Assembly: GCA_965116945.1 (NCBI GenBank)
Contig: OZ220734.1
Span: forward strand, 2,232,001 to 2,296,000
Direction of reading: 5' to 3'
DNA from: Plut-88900 sp965116945
GTDB lineage: Bacteria; Chloroflexota; Dehalococcoidia; Plut-88900
Length of the DNA: 64,000 nucleotides
The position numbers were made by a program, and so were the translations under genes. The first letter of the stretch is position 1. Each line of letters starts with the position of its first letter. Positions 49,547 to 58,691 of the stretch are shown here, one piece after another. The notes beneath the pieces were generated by a model. The model was not told the DNA's origin. It saw nothing but the letters and a program-made list of their open reading frames with translations, and made no database searches.

Positions 49547-50650
49547 CTACTTCAAGAGGTAAGTCCCATCCCGATTGGCCATCGCAACGCCGGCCAGCAT
49601 GTACATGATCACGTAGACGATCACCCGGTAGACAACCGCCGACCCCGGAGGAATGCAGATAAACGAAAAGCCAGATACACCCCGCTTCCCCACTTCGTGG
49701 GCTATCTTGATTATCTCGAAATCCGATAGCCCGATAGGTTCCACCGCCTCCCCTAGGATATCCCCTGGCGCGGGACCCGCTCCTCCCATCACGTCCATGT
49801 CGAAGTGAACGTAGACCGCCTTGGTGCCGTTATAGGCCCGGTCTAATTCGTGCGAGACGCCCTTCATTCCCAGTTCGTCCCGTACCTCCCACGATGAGAT
49901 GAACCGTGCCCCTCGGTCGATGTACGATTCCACCAGGTCCTTCCTCTCCAACATCCCCCTCTCCCCAATCTCCACCAGGTGCTGAGGATGCATGTTTTCG
50001 TGGAATTCGTACATCTTGTGCTTCCAGCTCGCCGACCCCGCGATTCTCGGGTCTTGGGAGAGGAAATCCAGGGGTTGGATGTCCCAGTGAGTGTCGAGGC
50101 TGACGCACCCCACAGATCCTTCTGTGCGCTCCGCTATCGGCTTTGCGATTGCATAGGACCCGCAAGGAGAGTTCTGGCCTATGACAACGGGAATAGCGCC
50201 TGCATCAAGCACCTGCCCGACCTTCATCTCTACCGCGGCCTGGGCCTTGAGGATGTTTTCGGGGGACTGCACCTTCATCACCTCTTCGGGTATAGGTGCG
50301 TCTCCGTAATCGACCACTTTCAGGTGGTCGAACACGTCCATTCTGAACTCCTGGATATATCCGGACTGGTACCGCGCCGACTGCTGTCTCACCCTCTTCG
50401 GCGCAGAAAGCCATTCGTTCCGGTCTACGCCCGCATAGGTCTCATGGGTCGTGGCCACGTAGGGCGCCCCGATAATCGCTGCGTCGACACCCTTCAGATC
50501 TTCAGGAGACTTGGCTTCAGGAAGTCCCATAAACGTGGGCGTTTCGGGTGCAAGGGTTGGGAACATCGGCCTGTCCCCGAAACTGCCCTTGATGAATTCT
50601 TCCCAGTCGCCCAGGAATTCGTCCCATGTCGGGTATCTCATTGAACACAT
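49547..50650 (-). CDS. Ureohydrolase (arginase/agmatinase)-fold protein, divergent
   Basis: 367 residues. Ureohydrolase-like core: VDAAIIGAPYV, then the region that should hold the first metal His (GGDHS in the family) reads VIGQNSPCGSY. The SLDTHWDIQ motif (DxHxD) is intact. The last acidic motif reads HFDMDVMGGAGPAPG: DxD is kept but the family DP is GG. So at least one Mn ligand is changed, and the substrate is probably not arginine or agmatine. ATG 50650 has GAGGAG at 8 bases. Neighbour to an M20 peptidase. Confidence 0.78.
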   Translation of the reverse strand: MCSMRYPTWDEFLGDWEEFIKGSFGDRPMFPTLAPETPTFMGLPEAKSPEDLKGVDAAIIGAPYVATTHETYAGVDRNEWLSAPKRVRQQSARYQSGYIQEFRMDVFDHLKVVDYGDAPIPEEVMKVQSPENILKAQAAVEMKVGQVLDAGAIPVVIGQNSPCGSYAIAKPIAERTEGSVGCVSLDTHWDIQPLDFLSQDPRIAGSASWKHKMYEFHENMHPQHLVEIGERGMLERKDLVESYIDRGARFISSWEVRDELGMKGVSHELDRAYNGTKAVYVHFDMDVMGGAGPAPGDILGEAVEPIGLSDFEIIKIAHEVGKRGVSGFSFICIPPGSAVVYRVIVYVIMYMLAGVAMANRDGTYLLK

Positions 50651-50678
50651 TTTGGGGCTCCTCAATAGGCCGACTACC

Positions 50679-51794
50679 CTATCGGCAGACGGCCTCTATG
50701 AACTTCAGATATAGATCGACACTTTGATGAAGCTGCTCCACGCTGACCCACTCGTTGACGGTGTGTGCCTGCCTGAGGTCACCGGGCCCTACGACTATGC
50801 AGGGCATTGCCTCGGCCAGCATACAACCATCGGTGCGATACGGTACGGAAATAGGCGCCTGTTCATCCGTGACTTCCAGAGCAAGCTGCACCAGCTCTGA
50901 ATCGGGCGGGAGATAGAGTGGCGGGCCGCTGCTCCAGGACTCAAGCTCAACGCCCGCCTTTTCCGCCGACTCCCTGACTCGCTCCATCACGGGGCCCGGA
51001 TCCAGGGTGCGGGTATAGCGGAAATTGACCCTACAGGTACTCAGGGGCACGGTCACGTTGGCAGCCGTGCCGTGATTGTCTATGGTGATGTTCCAGTCCG
51101 GAAACGGAGGATCGAAGTCCGGGTCCCAGTAGGCCTCGTCCCCGACCAGTTCCTCGTAGAGTTTGCCCATTTCGTTGATGAAGGGAATCATGGCGATGTT
51201 GGCATTAATACCCTTGCCACTGGAGCTGTGGGCAGCCCTCCCCCGAGCCGTGGCGCTGAAAGTGATCGCCGCTTTGTGGGCATTCACAATCTGAAGGTTG
51301 GTTGGCTCGGCGATAATGCAGTACCGTGGCCCGACGGAGCGAAGAACTTCAGATTCGTCAACGATGCGGCGTGCACCCTGAGTATCGGTTTCCTCATCAG
51401 TCGTGTAAATGAGGGTTAGTGGTTCGCCGGGGCCGTGACCGGCATAAGCTTTTGCAGCGATCAGCGTAGCTGCCAGGGCGCCCTTCATATCCACAGCCCC
51501 CAATCCGTACATCCTGCCATCTTCCACCCACGCCTCGAACGGACTGCGGTCCCATCCAAGCCCCGGCACTGTATCCATATGGGCTGAAAGGGCCAAGCCC
51601 CCTGTCCCCTCCCCCACCCGCGCCACGATTGATACTTTCCCGCGTCCACACGGGTCTGTGTACTGTATATCTTCGATTTGGTCTGCGAATGGCTCCAGAT
51701 AGGTGCGGACGTAGTCGGCAAGGGCCGCGTTGCTAACGTGACTCTGGGAGTCGATGGAAATGAGCTTATGGGCGAGAGTTTCTACGTCGTCCAT
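50679..51794 (-). CDS. M20-family metallopeptidase/deacylase (ArgE/DapE-like)
   Basis: 371 residues. Two-zinc site: ALSAHMDTVPG (His, Asp), GLGAVDMKGALAA (bridging Asp), YTTDEETDTQGARR (catalytic/metal Glu), IIAEPT (Glu) and RQAHTVNEWV (C-terminal His). Lid domain between. Substrates are N-acyl amino acids or dipeptide-like compounds. Start ATG 51794 precedes MDDVETLAHKL; the frame opens further to 51860 without signal. 28 bases upstream of the ureohydrolase, so the two probably act in one amide-nitrogen pathway (inference). Confidence 0.9.
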   Translation of the reverse strand: MDDVETLAHKLISIDSQSHVSNAALADYVRTYLEPFADQIEDIQYTDPCGRGKVSIVARVGEGTGGLALSAHMDTVPGLGWDRSPFEAWVEDGRMYGLGAVDMKGALAATLIAAKAYAGHGPGEPLTLIYTTDEETDTQGARRIVDESEVLRSVGPRYCIIAEPTNLQIVNAHKAAITFSATARGRAAHSSSGKGINANIAMIPFINEMGKLYEELVGDEAYWDPDFDPPFPDWNITIDNHGTAANVTVPLSTCRVNFRYTRTLDPGPVMERVRESAEKAGVELESWSSGPPLYLPPDSELVQLALEVTDEQAPISVPYRTDGCMLAEAMPCIVVGPGDLRQAHTVNEWVSVEQLHQSVDLYLKFIEAVCR

Positions 51795-51869
51795 GCGAAC
51801 CAAATGAGATATAGGCTGTATCGGCCGCCGAAAGGTTAGCACATTTACGAATGACCGCATGGAGCCCTT

Positions 51870-54800
51870 CTATGAGGTCGCAGATCGACGAATAAATGAA
51901 ATTCCGACAACTAAGATACAAATGGACGCCAGGACGATCAATATGAAACTCAAGGGCGGCAGCCCCTTGTTTCGTTCCGTTACTTCTGAAAGCGCAGGAG
52001 TGGGCGATAGCGATGAGGTTGTTTCTTCGACAGGAAGTATATTGATCGGAACGGTTGGAACAGGCGCCATTGTCGGTCTAGGTTGTCCTCCAGGGTTGGG
52101 TATTGGGCTTGGAGATGGCGCGGGGCTTTCATGGGCTGCAGAAGACGGGGTCGCAACCGGGAAAATTGTCGGTTGTGGGGTGGAAGTCGGCTGAGGGAAG
52201 GACATCGGGGTCGGTGATGGGCTTGGTCTGATTGTTGGTTCCGGTGTGGGAATCAGGCTGGAAATGGTAAGGGTTACGGGAATGCGTAACGGAAGGTTCT
52301 CTGCGTTGCCAAGAATCTCAATGTCTCCGGTATAGACTCCAGCACCCAATCCCGAGGCATCTACCTTGAGTTCCACTATCAGAAGCTCACCTGCTTTAAT
52401 GGAAATGCCGGCCTCAGGCTCCACTACTAGCCATTGCAGATCCTCCCTTATCGAGACTTCCATCTCGCTCGCAGAATCGGAACTCCATATTCCCAATCGG
52501 CTCCCGCCCGGAATAGGTCTGTCTTCGGCCACAGAAAAAGAGAATTCCCGCGGTGTAGCATCGGCAGTTATGGCCACCGGAGTTTCAGTCGATGACACAG
52601 CGCTCTCTTGGCCTCCGGTCCTAAATTTCTTAGATACGGTATGAGTTTCTAGAAAGTCCTCCTCTATAGACGCCTGAAGAAGATACTCCGTGTCGGGCAT
52701 TAAATCCGAGAGCAAAACTGTCGATTCAGCCCTCTCCAACTGAACCCGACCCCCTTGCCATTCACCGTCAGGCAGATCTCGATACCGGATATGTGTAGTC
52801 GCTTCTAGTTCGTAAATTCCCAACAAGCTTATTGATATCCGTGCATCGGTCCCAGTCACCTGCTCCAAGGCCACATCTGAGACTCGAAGGATAGACCTTG
52901 TCCTAAAGTTGCCATCTACCCTGCCTTGCACCGGAAAACGAGCATCCAGCGAAGCTTGGATCTCATAGGATGTGTTTTCCGCCAAGTCCTGCAACTCAAA
53001 TGAAATATTGGAGGAGGCTGCTACGCGCGTTGCCGGCTTAATCCAACGAGAGGCCCCCACTTCACGGTAACGCATATACACATTTGAACTTCCTGGGTCG
53101 CCGGAAATAGTTAAGTCTATCGTTGCTTTTTCATCGGTGATTTCTCTTAATTCCAGCCCCGAAACGCTCGGAGCGATCTCTTCGGTGGTGAAGAATGACC
53201 CTTCCGCGGCTTCGAAATCGGCATGCAGGGAGACTTGAATCTCGTATCTGGTTTCCGGCATCAGTTCCTCGATTAGCAGGCTTGCAGTCCTAGAAGAGGC
53301 AGCTTTCGAAATCACCGTACCCCACGCCTGATCCATCTCCGTGCGGTAGCGCAGATATATCGTCATGCGAGGCTGCGGTCTTGATATCGTCACCGATGCT
53401 TTTGCCTCGCTGTCGGTGATTCCGCTGATTCTCAGGCTGGAGATCTCGGGCGGGGGGTCTGTCTCGAAGGTCCGATATATCGTCCTCGATGGAGGAAAGC
53501 TCAAGTCCAATGACGCCTCGATTTCGTATTCCGTATCCGGCAACAGATCCATTATGACAACCTTGACCACATCGGATGTAGTAGTCTCCGTGACCGGGCT
53601 GCTCCATTCCCCATCACCGTATGCCTGATATCGAAAATTCACACCAGTGCGGCCCTCCACCCTGCCTAGGGCTGCAATAATATCGGCCGTTGTGTCCGTC
53701 ACATTTTCGACGCGGATCTCTGTAAGTTCTGTGCCCGGATCCGTGGTAAAGGTCACATATAGGCTGTCTAGCCACATAAAGTCCGACGCGAGAGAAGCCT
53801 CCATCTCATACAAAGTGTCAGGATCGAGATTTCTCAGTGTAAGCCGCGCTGTGTCTGAGGAAGCGCTAATCGTTCTCAATGGCTCCCAGCCCGGCATCCC
53901 CAGTGACCGATACCTAACGTAGACCTTATTCCTTACCTTGGCGTTAGCAATCTCCACCTCAATTTCCACCGAGGACCGTGTCACCTTCCCAAGCGTAAGC
54001 GAAGCTAATCTAGTCACCTCTTCCTCAGTTATGAAGACCCTCGTCAGCGAGGCACCGAATTCCGGTTCCAGCGAAACCTCAACCTCGTACTCGGTTCCCG
54101 GTTCGAGTCCCGACAGCTCAAACTCCACTCTGCCAGTAGAAGACGCTGCATTCCGGGCAGCACTCCAAGTCCTTGTACGCGTCTCTCGATATCTCACAAA
54201 TACCGTGACCTCCGTTTCATCTGGGTCAAAGATAGCGAGTACGATGAGAGCGGTTCTTTCCGCAACGCTTGCTAAATTCACAGCGCCGAGACTTGGCAGC
54301 GGAAGCGTTGCAAATACGCCATCAGCGGTTCCGACATTAAATTCGCTATCGATAGAGGCCTGCACCCTGTATGTCGTGCCCGGCGCCAACCCCGTTAATT
54401 CAAATATCGTTGAGTCGCCGATGACTGACTTCTCAGGAATCATCGTCCAGACAGTCTCTGCATTAGTGGAAACCCCGTAGCGCAGGTAGACCACATTTGC
54501 TTCTTGACCGGAATCTTCAATCGAGACAGTCACAGTCGCCTGAGAAGAGGTCATGCTCCCGATACTCACATTCGACACCCTGGGATGCAGCGTTGTGAAC
54601 GACACAGAAACAGTCTGTTCCGCTGTAAATCCTTCCTCCAAAGACGCCTCCACTTTGTAGCCGGTCCCGGGGCTCAAGCACCCAAGAGTCACTTCGACGG
54701 TTGGCATGTTCGTTTGAATGATCAGAGGCTCGCTCCACGGAATGCTATCGTCCGTCCGATATCTCACGTAGACCGTATTGGACTCGGTACCTGGGTAGGC

Positions 54801-55262
54801 GATAGATACGACTATGGAAGCTCTCGAACGTGTGACATCTTCTATTTTGACGTCCGAGATAAAGGGGAGAGGGGGTAGGGTTACAAAAGTCCTGGACAAG
54901 CTGTCTGAAGGCGGAAACGTGCCATCAAGAGACACCTGAATTTCATATGTGGTGCCTGCCTTAAGTCCCGTCAGTTTCTTTTGTGCTTGTCCCTCAACAA
55001 TGGAGAGTCGATCTTCGCCAAACCAAGGGCCTCCGCTGGCGGAGCGAAGATGCAAATGCAAAATGCTGCCCTCCGCCCCTTCGCTGAGGGACACTGTCAC
55101 GGTAGCATCTGACGTGGAGATGTTTGTGATCTCAACGGCCGCCCAGGCTTCCTCCGCCGACTGAGCATGAATATCAGTTACCATTCGAACACCCACGAAT
55201 CCGTAAAGTGATACCGCGGCTAGCAGTAACAGGCACATGCAAATACAATACATCAACGTCAT
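51870..55262 (-). CDS. Large surface protein with nine Fn3-like repeats
   Basis: 1,130 residues. N-terminal membrane segment/signal (CICMCLLLLAAVSLYGFVG). Then nine repeats of about 100 residues, each with a motif like L-x-P-x-T-x-Y-x-[IV]-x-[AV]-S-[LI]-x-x-x-F (e.g. GTTYEIQVSLDGTFP, DTEYEIEASLDLSFP, NTSYEIQASLDARFP) and VYVRYR strands; these look like fibronectin-III-type sandwiches. A further beta domain (about 900-1010) with GDIEILGNAENLPLRI follows, then a Ser/Pro/Thr-rich stalk of about 80 residues and a C-terminal anchor (LSFILIVLASICILVVGISF). Likely exposed on the cell surface and used in adhesion or matrix; the ligand is unknown. Confidence 0.82.
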   Translation of the reverse strand: MTLMYCICMCLLLLAAVSLYGFVGVRMVTDIHAQSAEEAWAAVEITNISTSDATVTVSLSEGAEGSILHLHLRSASGGPWFGEDRLSIVEGQAQKKLTGLKAGTTYEIQVSLDGTFPPSDSLSRTFVTLPPLPFISDVKIEDVTRSRASIVVSIAYPGTESNTVYVRYRTDDSIPWSEPLIIQTNMPTVEVTLGCLSPGTGYKVEASLEEGFTAEQTVSVSFTTLHPRVSNVSIGSMTSSQATVTVSIEDSGQEANVVYLRYGVSTNAETVWTMIPEKSVIGDSTIFELTGLAPGTTYRVQASIDSEFNVGTADGVFATLPLPSLGAVNLASVAERTALIVLAIFDPDETEVTVFVRYRETRTRTWSAARNAASSTGRVEFELSGLEPGTEYEVEVSLEPEFGASLTRVFITEEEVTRLASLTLGKVTRSSVEIEVEIANAKVRNKVYVRYRSLGMPGWEPLRTISASSDTARLTLRNLDPDTLYEMEASLASDFMWLDSLYVTFTTDPGTELTEIRVENVTDTTADIIAALGRVEGRTGVNFRYQAYGDGEWSSPVTETTTSDVVKVVIMDLLPDTEYEIEASLDLSFPPSRTIYRTFETDPPPEISSLRISGITDSEAKASVTISRPQPRMTIYLRYRTEMDQAWGTVISKAASSRTASLLIEELMPETRYEIQVSLHADFEAAEGSFFTTEEIAPSVSGLELREITDEKATIDLTISGDPGSSNVYMRYREVGASRWIKPATRVAASSNISFELQDLAENTSYEIQASLDARFPVQGRVDGNFRTRSILRVSDVALEQVTGTDARISISLLGIYELEATTHIRYRDLPDGEWQGGRVQLERAESTVLLSDLMPDTEYLLQASIEEDFLETHTVSKKFRTGGQESAVSSTETPVAITADATPREFSFSVAEDRPIPGGSRLGIWSSDSASEMEVSIREDLQWLVVEPEAGISIKAGELLIVELKVDASGLGAGVYTGDIEILGNAENLPLRIPVTLTISSLIPTPEPTIRPSPSPTPMSFPQPTSTPQPTIFPVATPSSAAHESPAPSPSPIPNPGGQPRPTMAPVPTVPINILPVEETTSSLSPTPALSEVTERNKGLPPLSFILIVLASICILVVGISFIRRSATS

Positions 55263-55490
55263 TATATTTAAGTCATATTAGCTGATGCAGTTATATCATT
55301 AGTTTAAGTTTTTTGCAGTTCCATCATAACTACTACACTGGGCAAATAGCCCAACCTTCCGATTCAAACAGCTGCCTCTTAATTGCGATCCACTAGACCC
55401 TTGTAATATCATCCTGCCTGAAGAGCCCCGTGAAATCCGATTTTCTTGGCCCACTCTCTTAGGTGGCCCACCCAGTAAAGAAACCTAGTC

Positions 55491-57104
55491 TTGATCCCCT
55501 CACCCCACCCCTCTTCTCACCGGTTGGATTTCAAGTCGGCAAGAATTAGTCGGGAGATTGCACCCGGTGGTGAAGGGAGTCTTACAGCTGTAATCGACAT
55601 AGGATCTGGTAGCGCTCGCGCCGAAATAATTCATTTGAACCCCGGAGGTGGTGTTGAGCCCGTGGCCCAGCAGGTCCTGAACCTCAACCTGATGTCCCAC
55701 GTGGACGAAAACGGGTTTTTGGACCCAGAGGGAACAGCCGGCTTAACAGGCGCTATTGAGGACTTCGCACAAGTCTGCGCTGGGTACGGGATTAAGGAAG
55801 TAAATGCGGTCGGTACTGCCGCCTTGCGGGAATCTCTGAATGCGTTGGATGTAACAAACGAGGCCAGCCGACGATACGAGATCAATTTCAGAATCATTGA
55901 TGGGTTTGAGGAAGCCGCCTATTGCTACATAGGCGCTATCCACGGCCTTCCCGTGGCACGAGGCCTTCTCGCAGATTTAGGAGGGGGAAGCACGGAAATT
56001 GTGCAGTTCGCGCGTCGCTCCCTCAAGAGCCTCGACTCTCTGCGTATCGGCAGTCTGCGAATTTCCAATAAATTCCGACTCACCGACAAGCCCTCGTCCA
56101 AGGACATCAAGGCAGCCGGTGATTATGCTGCAGCACTGCTTTACGAGGCTGGGATTCCTAAGTTGAGTAAGAGGAGTTCCCTGGTCGGGTCAGGTGGTTC
56201 GATAAGGTTACTGGCGAAACTCGACCGGCGCCGCACAGCACATCCGGTTCCAAAGATGCACGGCTACAGTGTCAGTGCAGAGGGACTTTCTTTCATAATG
56301 GACCAGTTGGCATCTGCCACTCGCGAGGAGAGGGCCCGTATCCCCGGAATGAACCCTGACCGCACCCATTCCATAGTAGGTGGCGTGGTCATAGCCAATG
56401 CGTTGCTCAACCATACCGGTGCGGCGGAGTTCGTAGTGTCTGGGCAGGGCCTGAGGGAAGGATTGGCCCGACACCCCGGCCCAATCGAGAACAATAAAGC
56501 CATCAAGCTGCCCAAGCGCTCCAAAGTACGTGCGGATGGTCTGGCCGATCTTCTGCGGCGGTTTGCACCTCGATTTTCGGGGCGGGGACCCAGGCGGGCA
56601 CAAATCGCCGGTAACATCGCTGGGGCAATATGGGAAGGCAGGCACAGCACCTTAAGGTCTTCCCTAATGTGTGCGGCTCTTCTCCTAGACGTTGGAAGCT
56701 CTATAGATTTCTATAACCGGTATGACAGAGTAGCCGCCTTCGTAACCCGATCTGACTTGCCCGGTTTCACTCACCGTGAGTGCGCACAAATAGCCTCCAT
56801 CTTGCTGGCCGCAGGCGACGAGGCCCTCGTCGAACCATTCCTGAATTCTACCGTTCTAACACCCACAGACAAACGGTTCCTCGGCCAGGCTTCAGCGATA
56901 CTCCTGGCCACCGATGAAATGGAAAGGCGGTTGGCGCCTGAAATTCCTGCAGAGTGTGTTACCATCTCTCAGGAGGCGGCCAAGGTTGAAACGGCATTCA
57001 CCATTACAACACCCAGCTGGACAGACGCCTCAGCTCCGCACTTATACGATCGGTGGGAAAGAGAGTTCAGACAGCCTTTGCGCATTTTACGAGGGAAGAC
57101 ATGA
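55491..57104 (+). CDS. Ppx/GppA phosphatase-family protein
   Basis: 537 residues. ASKHA fold with VIDIGSGSARAEI (phosphate-1 motif), LADLGGGSTEIVQF (phosphate-2) and SLVGSGGSIRLLA; the C-terminal ~200 residues resemble the HD-like helical part of Ppx. Hydrolyses polyphosphate or pppGpp. Whether it is Ppx or GppA cannot be told. The start is TTG 55491 by the open frame; a later start is possible because the family begins near AVIDIG. It overlaps the next gene by ATGA and is in one unit with two thymidylate-kinase-like genes. Confidence 0.87.
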   Translation: MIPSPHPSSHRLDFKSARISREIAPGGEGSLTAVIDIGSGSARAEIIHLNPGGGVEPVAQQVLNLNLMSHVDENGFLDPEGTAGLTGAIEDFAQVCAGYGIKEVNAVGTAALRESLNALDVTNEASRRYEINFRIIDGFEEAAYCYIGAIHGLPVARGLLADLGGGSTEIVQFARRSLKSLDSLRIGSLRISNKFRLTDKPSSKDIKAAGDYAAALLYEAGIPKLSKRSSLVGSGGSIRLLAKLDRRRTAHPVPKMHGYSVSAEGLSFIMDQLASATREERARIPGMNPDRTHSIVGGVVIANALLNHTGAAEFVVSGQGLREGLARHPGPIENNKAIKLPKRSKVRADGLADLLRRFAPRFSGRGPRRAQIAGNIAGAIWEGRHSTLRSSLMCAALLLDVGSSIDFYNRYDRVAAFVTRSDLPGFTHRECAQIASILLAAGDEALVEPFLNSTVLTPTDKRFLGQASAILLATDEMERRLAPEIPAECVTISQEAAKVETAFTITTPSWTDASAPHLYDRWEREFRQPLRILRGKT

Positions 57105-57925
57105 CTAACAACCACCTCAATAAGAACTTTCAGATGGGAGATCGCTACGGTTCTCATCCCCAGGACGGCAAGTATCCGGGCCGCCTAATCATAGTTGAAG
57201 GCATAGACGGCTCCGGGAAAAGCACCCAGATTGACCTGCTGGGCAAATGGCTTAAGAGGCTGGGGTACGTTACGGTTTTCACCGAGTGGAACTCTTCGCC
57301 GATAGTCAAACGCACTACAAAACGGGGGAAACAGGAGAAAAAGCTAACTCCCATGTCCTTCAGCCTAATACATGCCGCTGATTTCGCGAATCGTGTGTAC
57401 ACGCAAGTCATACCAGCACTGAAGTCGGGGACCATAGTGCTTGCTGACCGCTATGTTTATACCGCCCTGGCCAGGGACTCGGCCCGAGGCGTTAATCCGG
57501 ACTGGCTCCGGCGCGTTTACTCCTTCGCCATCCGGCCATCATTAGCCTTTTACTTCAAGGTGCCCTTGGAAGAGTCCATCCGGCGGATAGTCACCGGCCG
57601 AGACCAGCTTGGGTACTACGAATCGGGTTCGGATTTGGGCATCGCAAGCAACAGGGAGGAGTCCTTCCGCAAGTTCCAGGGGCGCCTTCTGAAAGAATAC
57701 GACAAGTTAACCGAAGAGTACGGGTTGATCGCTATAGACGCAACGGAGACCATCGCCGTACAGCAACAAAAGGTAAGGGAATACGTAGAGCCGTTGCTAC
57801 CGGGCATCATGCAGTTCGATAACCATACGGTACCGGATGCACTGGCGAGCACCGGCCTGAGCGGACGCTATCTTCCTCCGTCAGGCTATCGGCGGCTAAC
57901 TGATCCTATCCTCACCGAAGGTTAA
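57101..57925 (+). CDS. Thymidylate-kinase-like protein 1
   Basis: 274 residues. P-loop IVEGIDGSGKSTQIDLL (Lys40 of the chosen start), DR motif LADRYVYTALARDSARGV and helical LID region. It resembles TMK but is longer at both ends. The substrate may be a nucleotide or, since it is coupled to a polyphosphate-type phosphatase, a related phosphoanhydride (inference). ATG 57101 overlaps the Ppx/GppA stop by ATGA; the frame opens to 57053 without support. Confidence 0.85.
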   Translation: MTNNHLNKNFQMGDRYGSHPQDGKYPGRLIIVEGIDGSGKSTQIDLLGKWLKRLGYVTVFTEWNSSPIVKRTTKRGKQEKKLTPMSFSLIHAADFANRVYTQVIPALKSGTIVLADRYVYTALARDSARGVNPDWLRRVYSFAIRPSLAFYFKVPLEESIRRIVTGRDQLGYYESGSDLGIASNREESFRKFQGRLLKEYDKLTEEYGLIAIDATETIAVQQQKVREYVEPLLPGIMQFDNHTVPDALASTGLSGRYLPPSGYRRLTDPILTEG

Positions 57926-57979
57926 ACAACCGGCTTTGCCATCGGTTTCCATCCTGCCAAGCGTAAAGAGGACACACGA

Positions 57980-58675
57980 ATGAAGATACCGAAGTTCTAT
58001 GGCCACACTCCTCTCAATTTGGGAGACAAACCACTACCGGGTCGACTCATTGTCATCGAAGGTACGGATGGTGTCGGTAGATCCACCCAGATTGGACTTT
58101 TAAAGGAATGGCTAGAGACTGAGGGATTCGCTGTTTCGGACACTGGGTTCAGGCGCTCAGACCTTACCGGTAGCGGCATAGACCGAGCCAAACGCGGGCA
58201 CATCCTGGACCACCTTACCTTGAACCTCTTCTATGCCACCGATTTCTGGGACAGGATGGAGAGAAGCATAATGCCTGCCCTTGAAGCGGGAATGGTTATC
58301 CTGGGAGACAGGTATATATTTTCCATCATGGCCAGGGCCCGAGTGCGTGGCGTGCCGGCGAAGTGGCTTGACGACGCGCTCGAATTCGCAATGGTCCCTG
58401 ATCAGATTTACTTTCTTGACGTGGATGTTGAACACCTCCTCCCGCGCGTTATGGCGAATCGTGAGCTAGACCATTGGGAGTCGGGGGAGGACTTTCTTAG
58501 AGAACCGGACCGGTACGCCAGCTTTGTACGTTACCAGGGAGCGCTGATCAACGAATTCCACAGCTTGGCCGACCAGTACGGCTTTGAGGTCATTGACGCA
58601 CGCCGTAGCGTATCCGAAGTATTCGAAGACCTTCAGAAGGGTGTGAGGAGTGTCCTGGAGGACATGAGGTCCTAA
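57980..58675 (+). CDS. Thymidylate-kinase-like protein 2, Walker A Lys to Arg
   Basis: 231 residues, paralogue of the preceding gene. The P-loop reads IEGTDGVGRSTQIGLL: the invariant Lys is Arg34. DR motif LGDRYIFSIMARARVRGV is kept. The Lys change usually impairs phosphoryl transfer, so this may be a regulatory or inactive partner that forms a heterodimer with protein 1 (inference). 54 bases after protein 1 and 16 bases before the methyltransferase gene. Confidence 0.82.
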   Translation: MKIPKFYGHTPLNLGDKPLPGRLIVIEGTDGVGRSTQIGLLKEWLETEGFAVSDTGFRRSDLTGSGIDRAKRGHILDHLTLNLFYATDFWDRMERSIMPALEAGMVILGDRYIFSIMARARVRGVPAKWLDDALEFAMVPDQIYFLDVDVEHLLPRVMANRELDHWESGEDFLREPDRYASFVRYQGALINEFHSLADQYGFEVIDARRSVSEVFEDLQKGVRSVLEDMRS

Positions 58676-58691
58676 ATCCTCTGGAGGCGCA

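Noticed and set aside
57101..58675. The two kinase-like genes as PPK2 polyphosphate kinases
   Set aside because: The P-loop and DR motifs (IDGSGKST, DRY) and LID region fit thymidylate kinase; the PPK2 signature around its Walker A was not seen.
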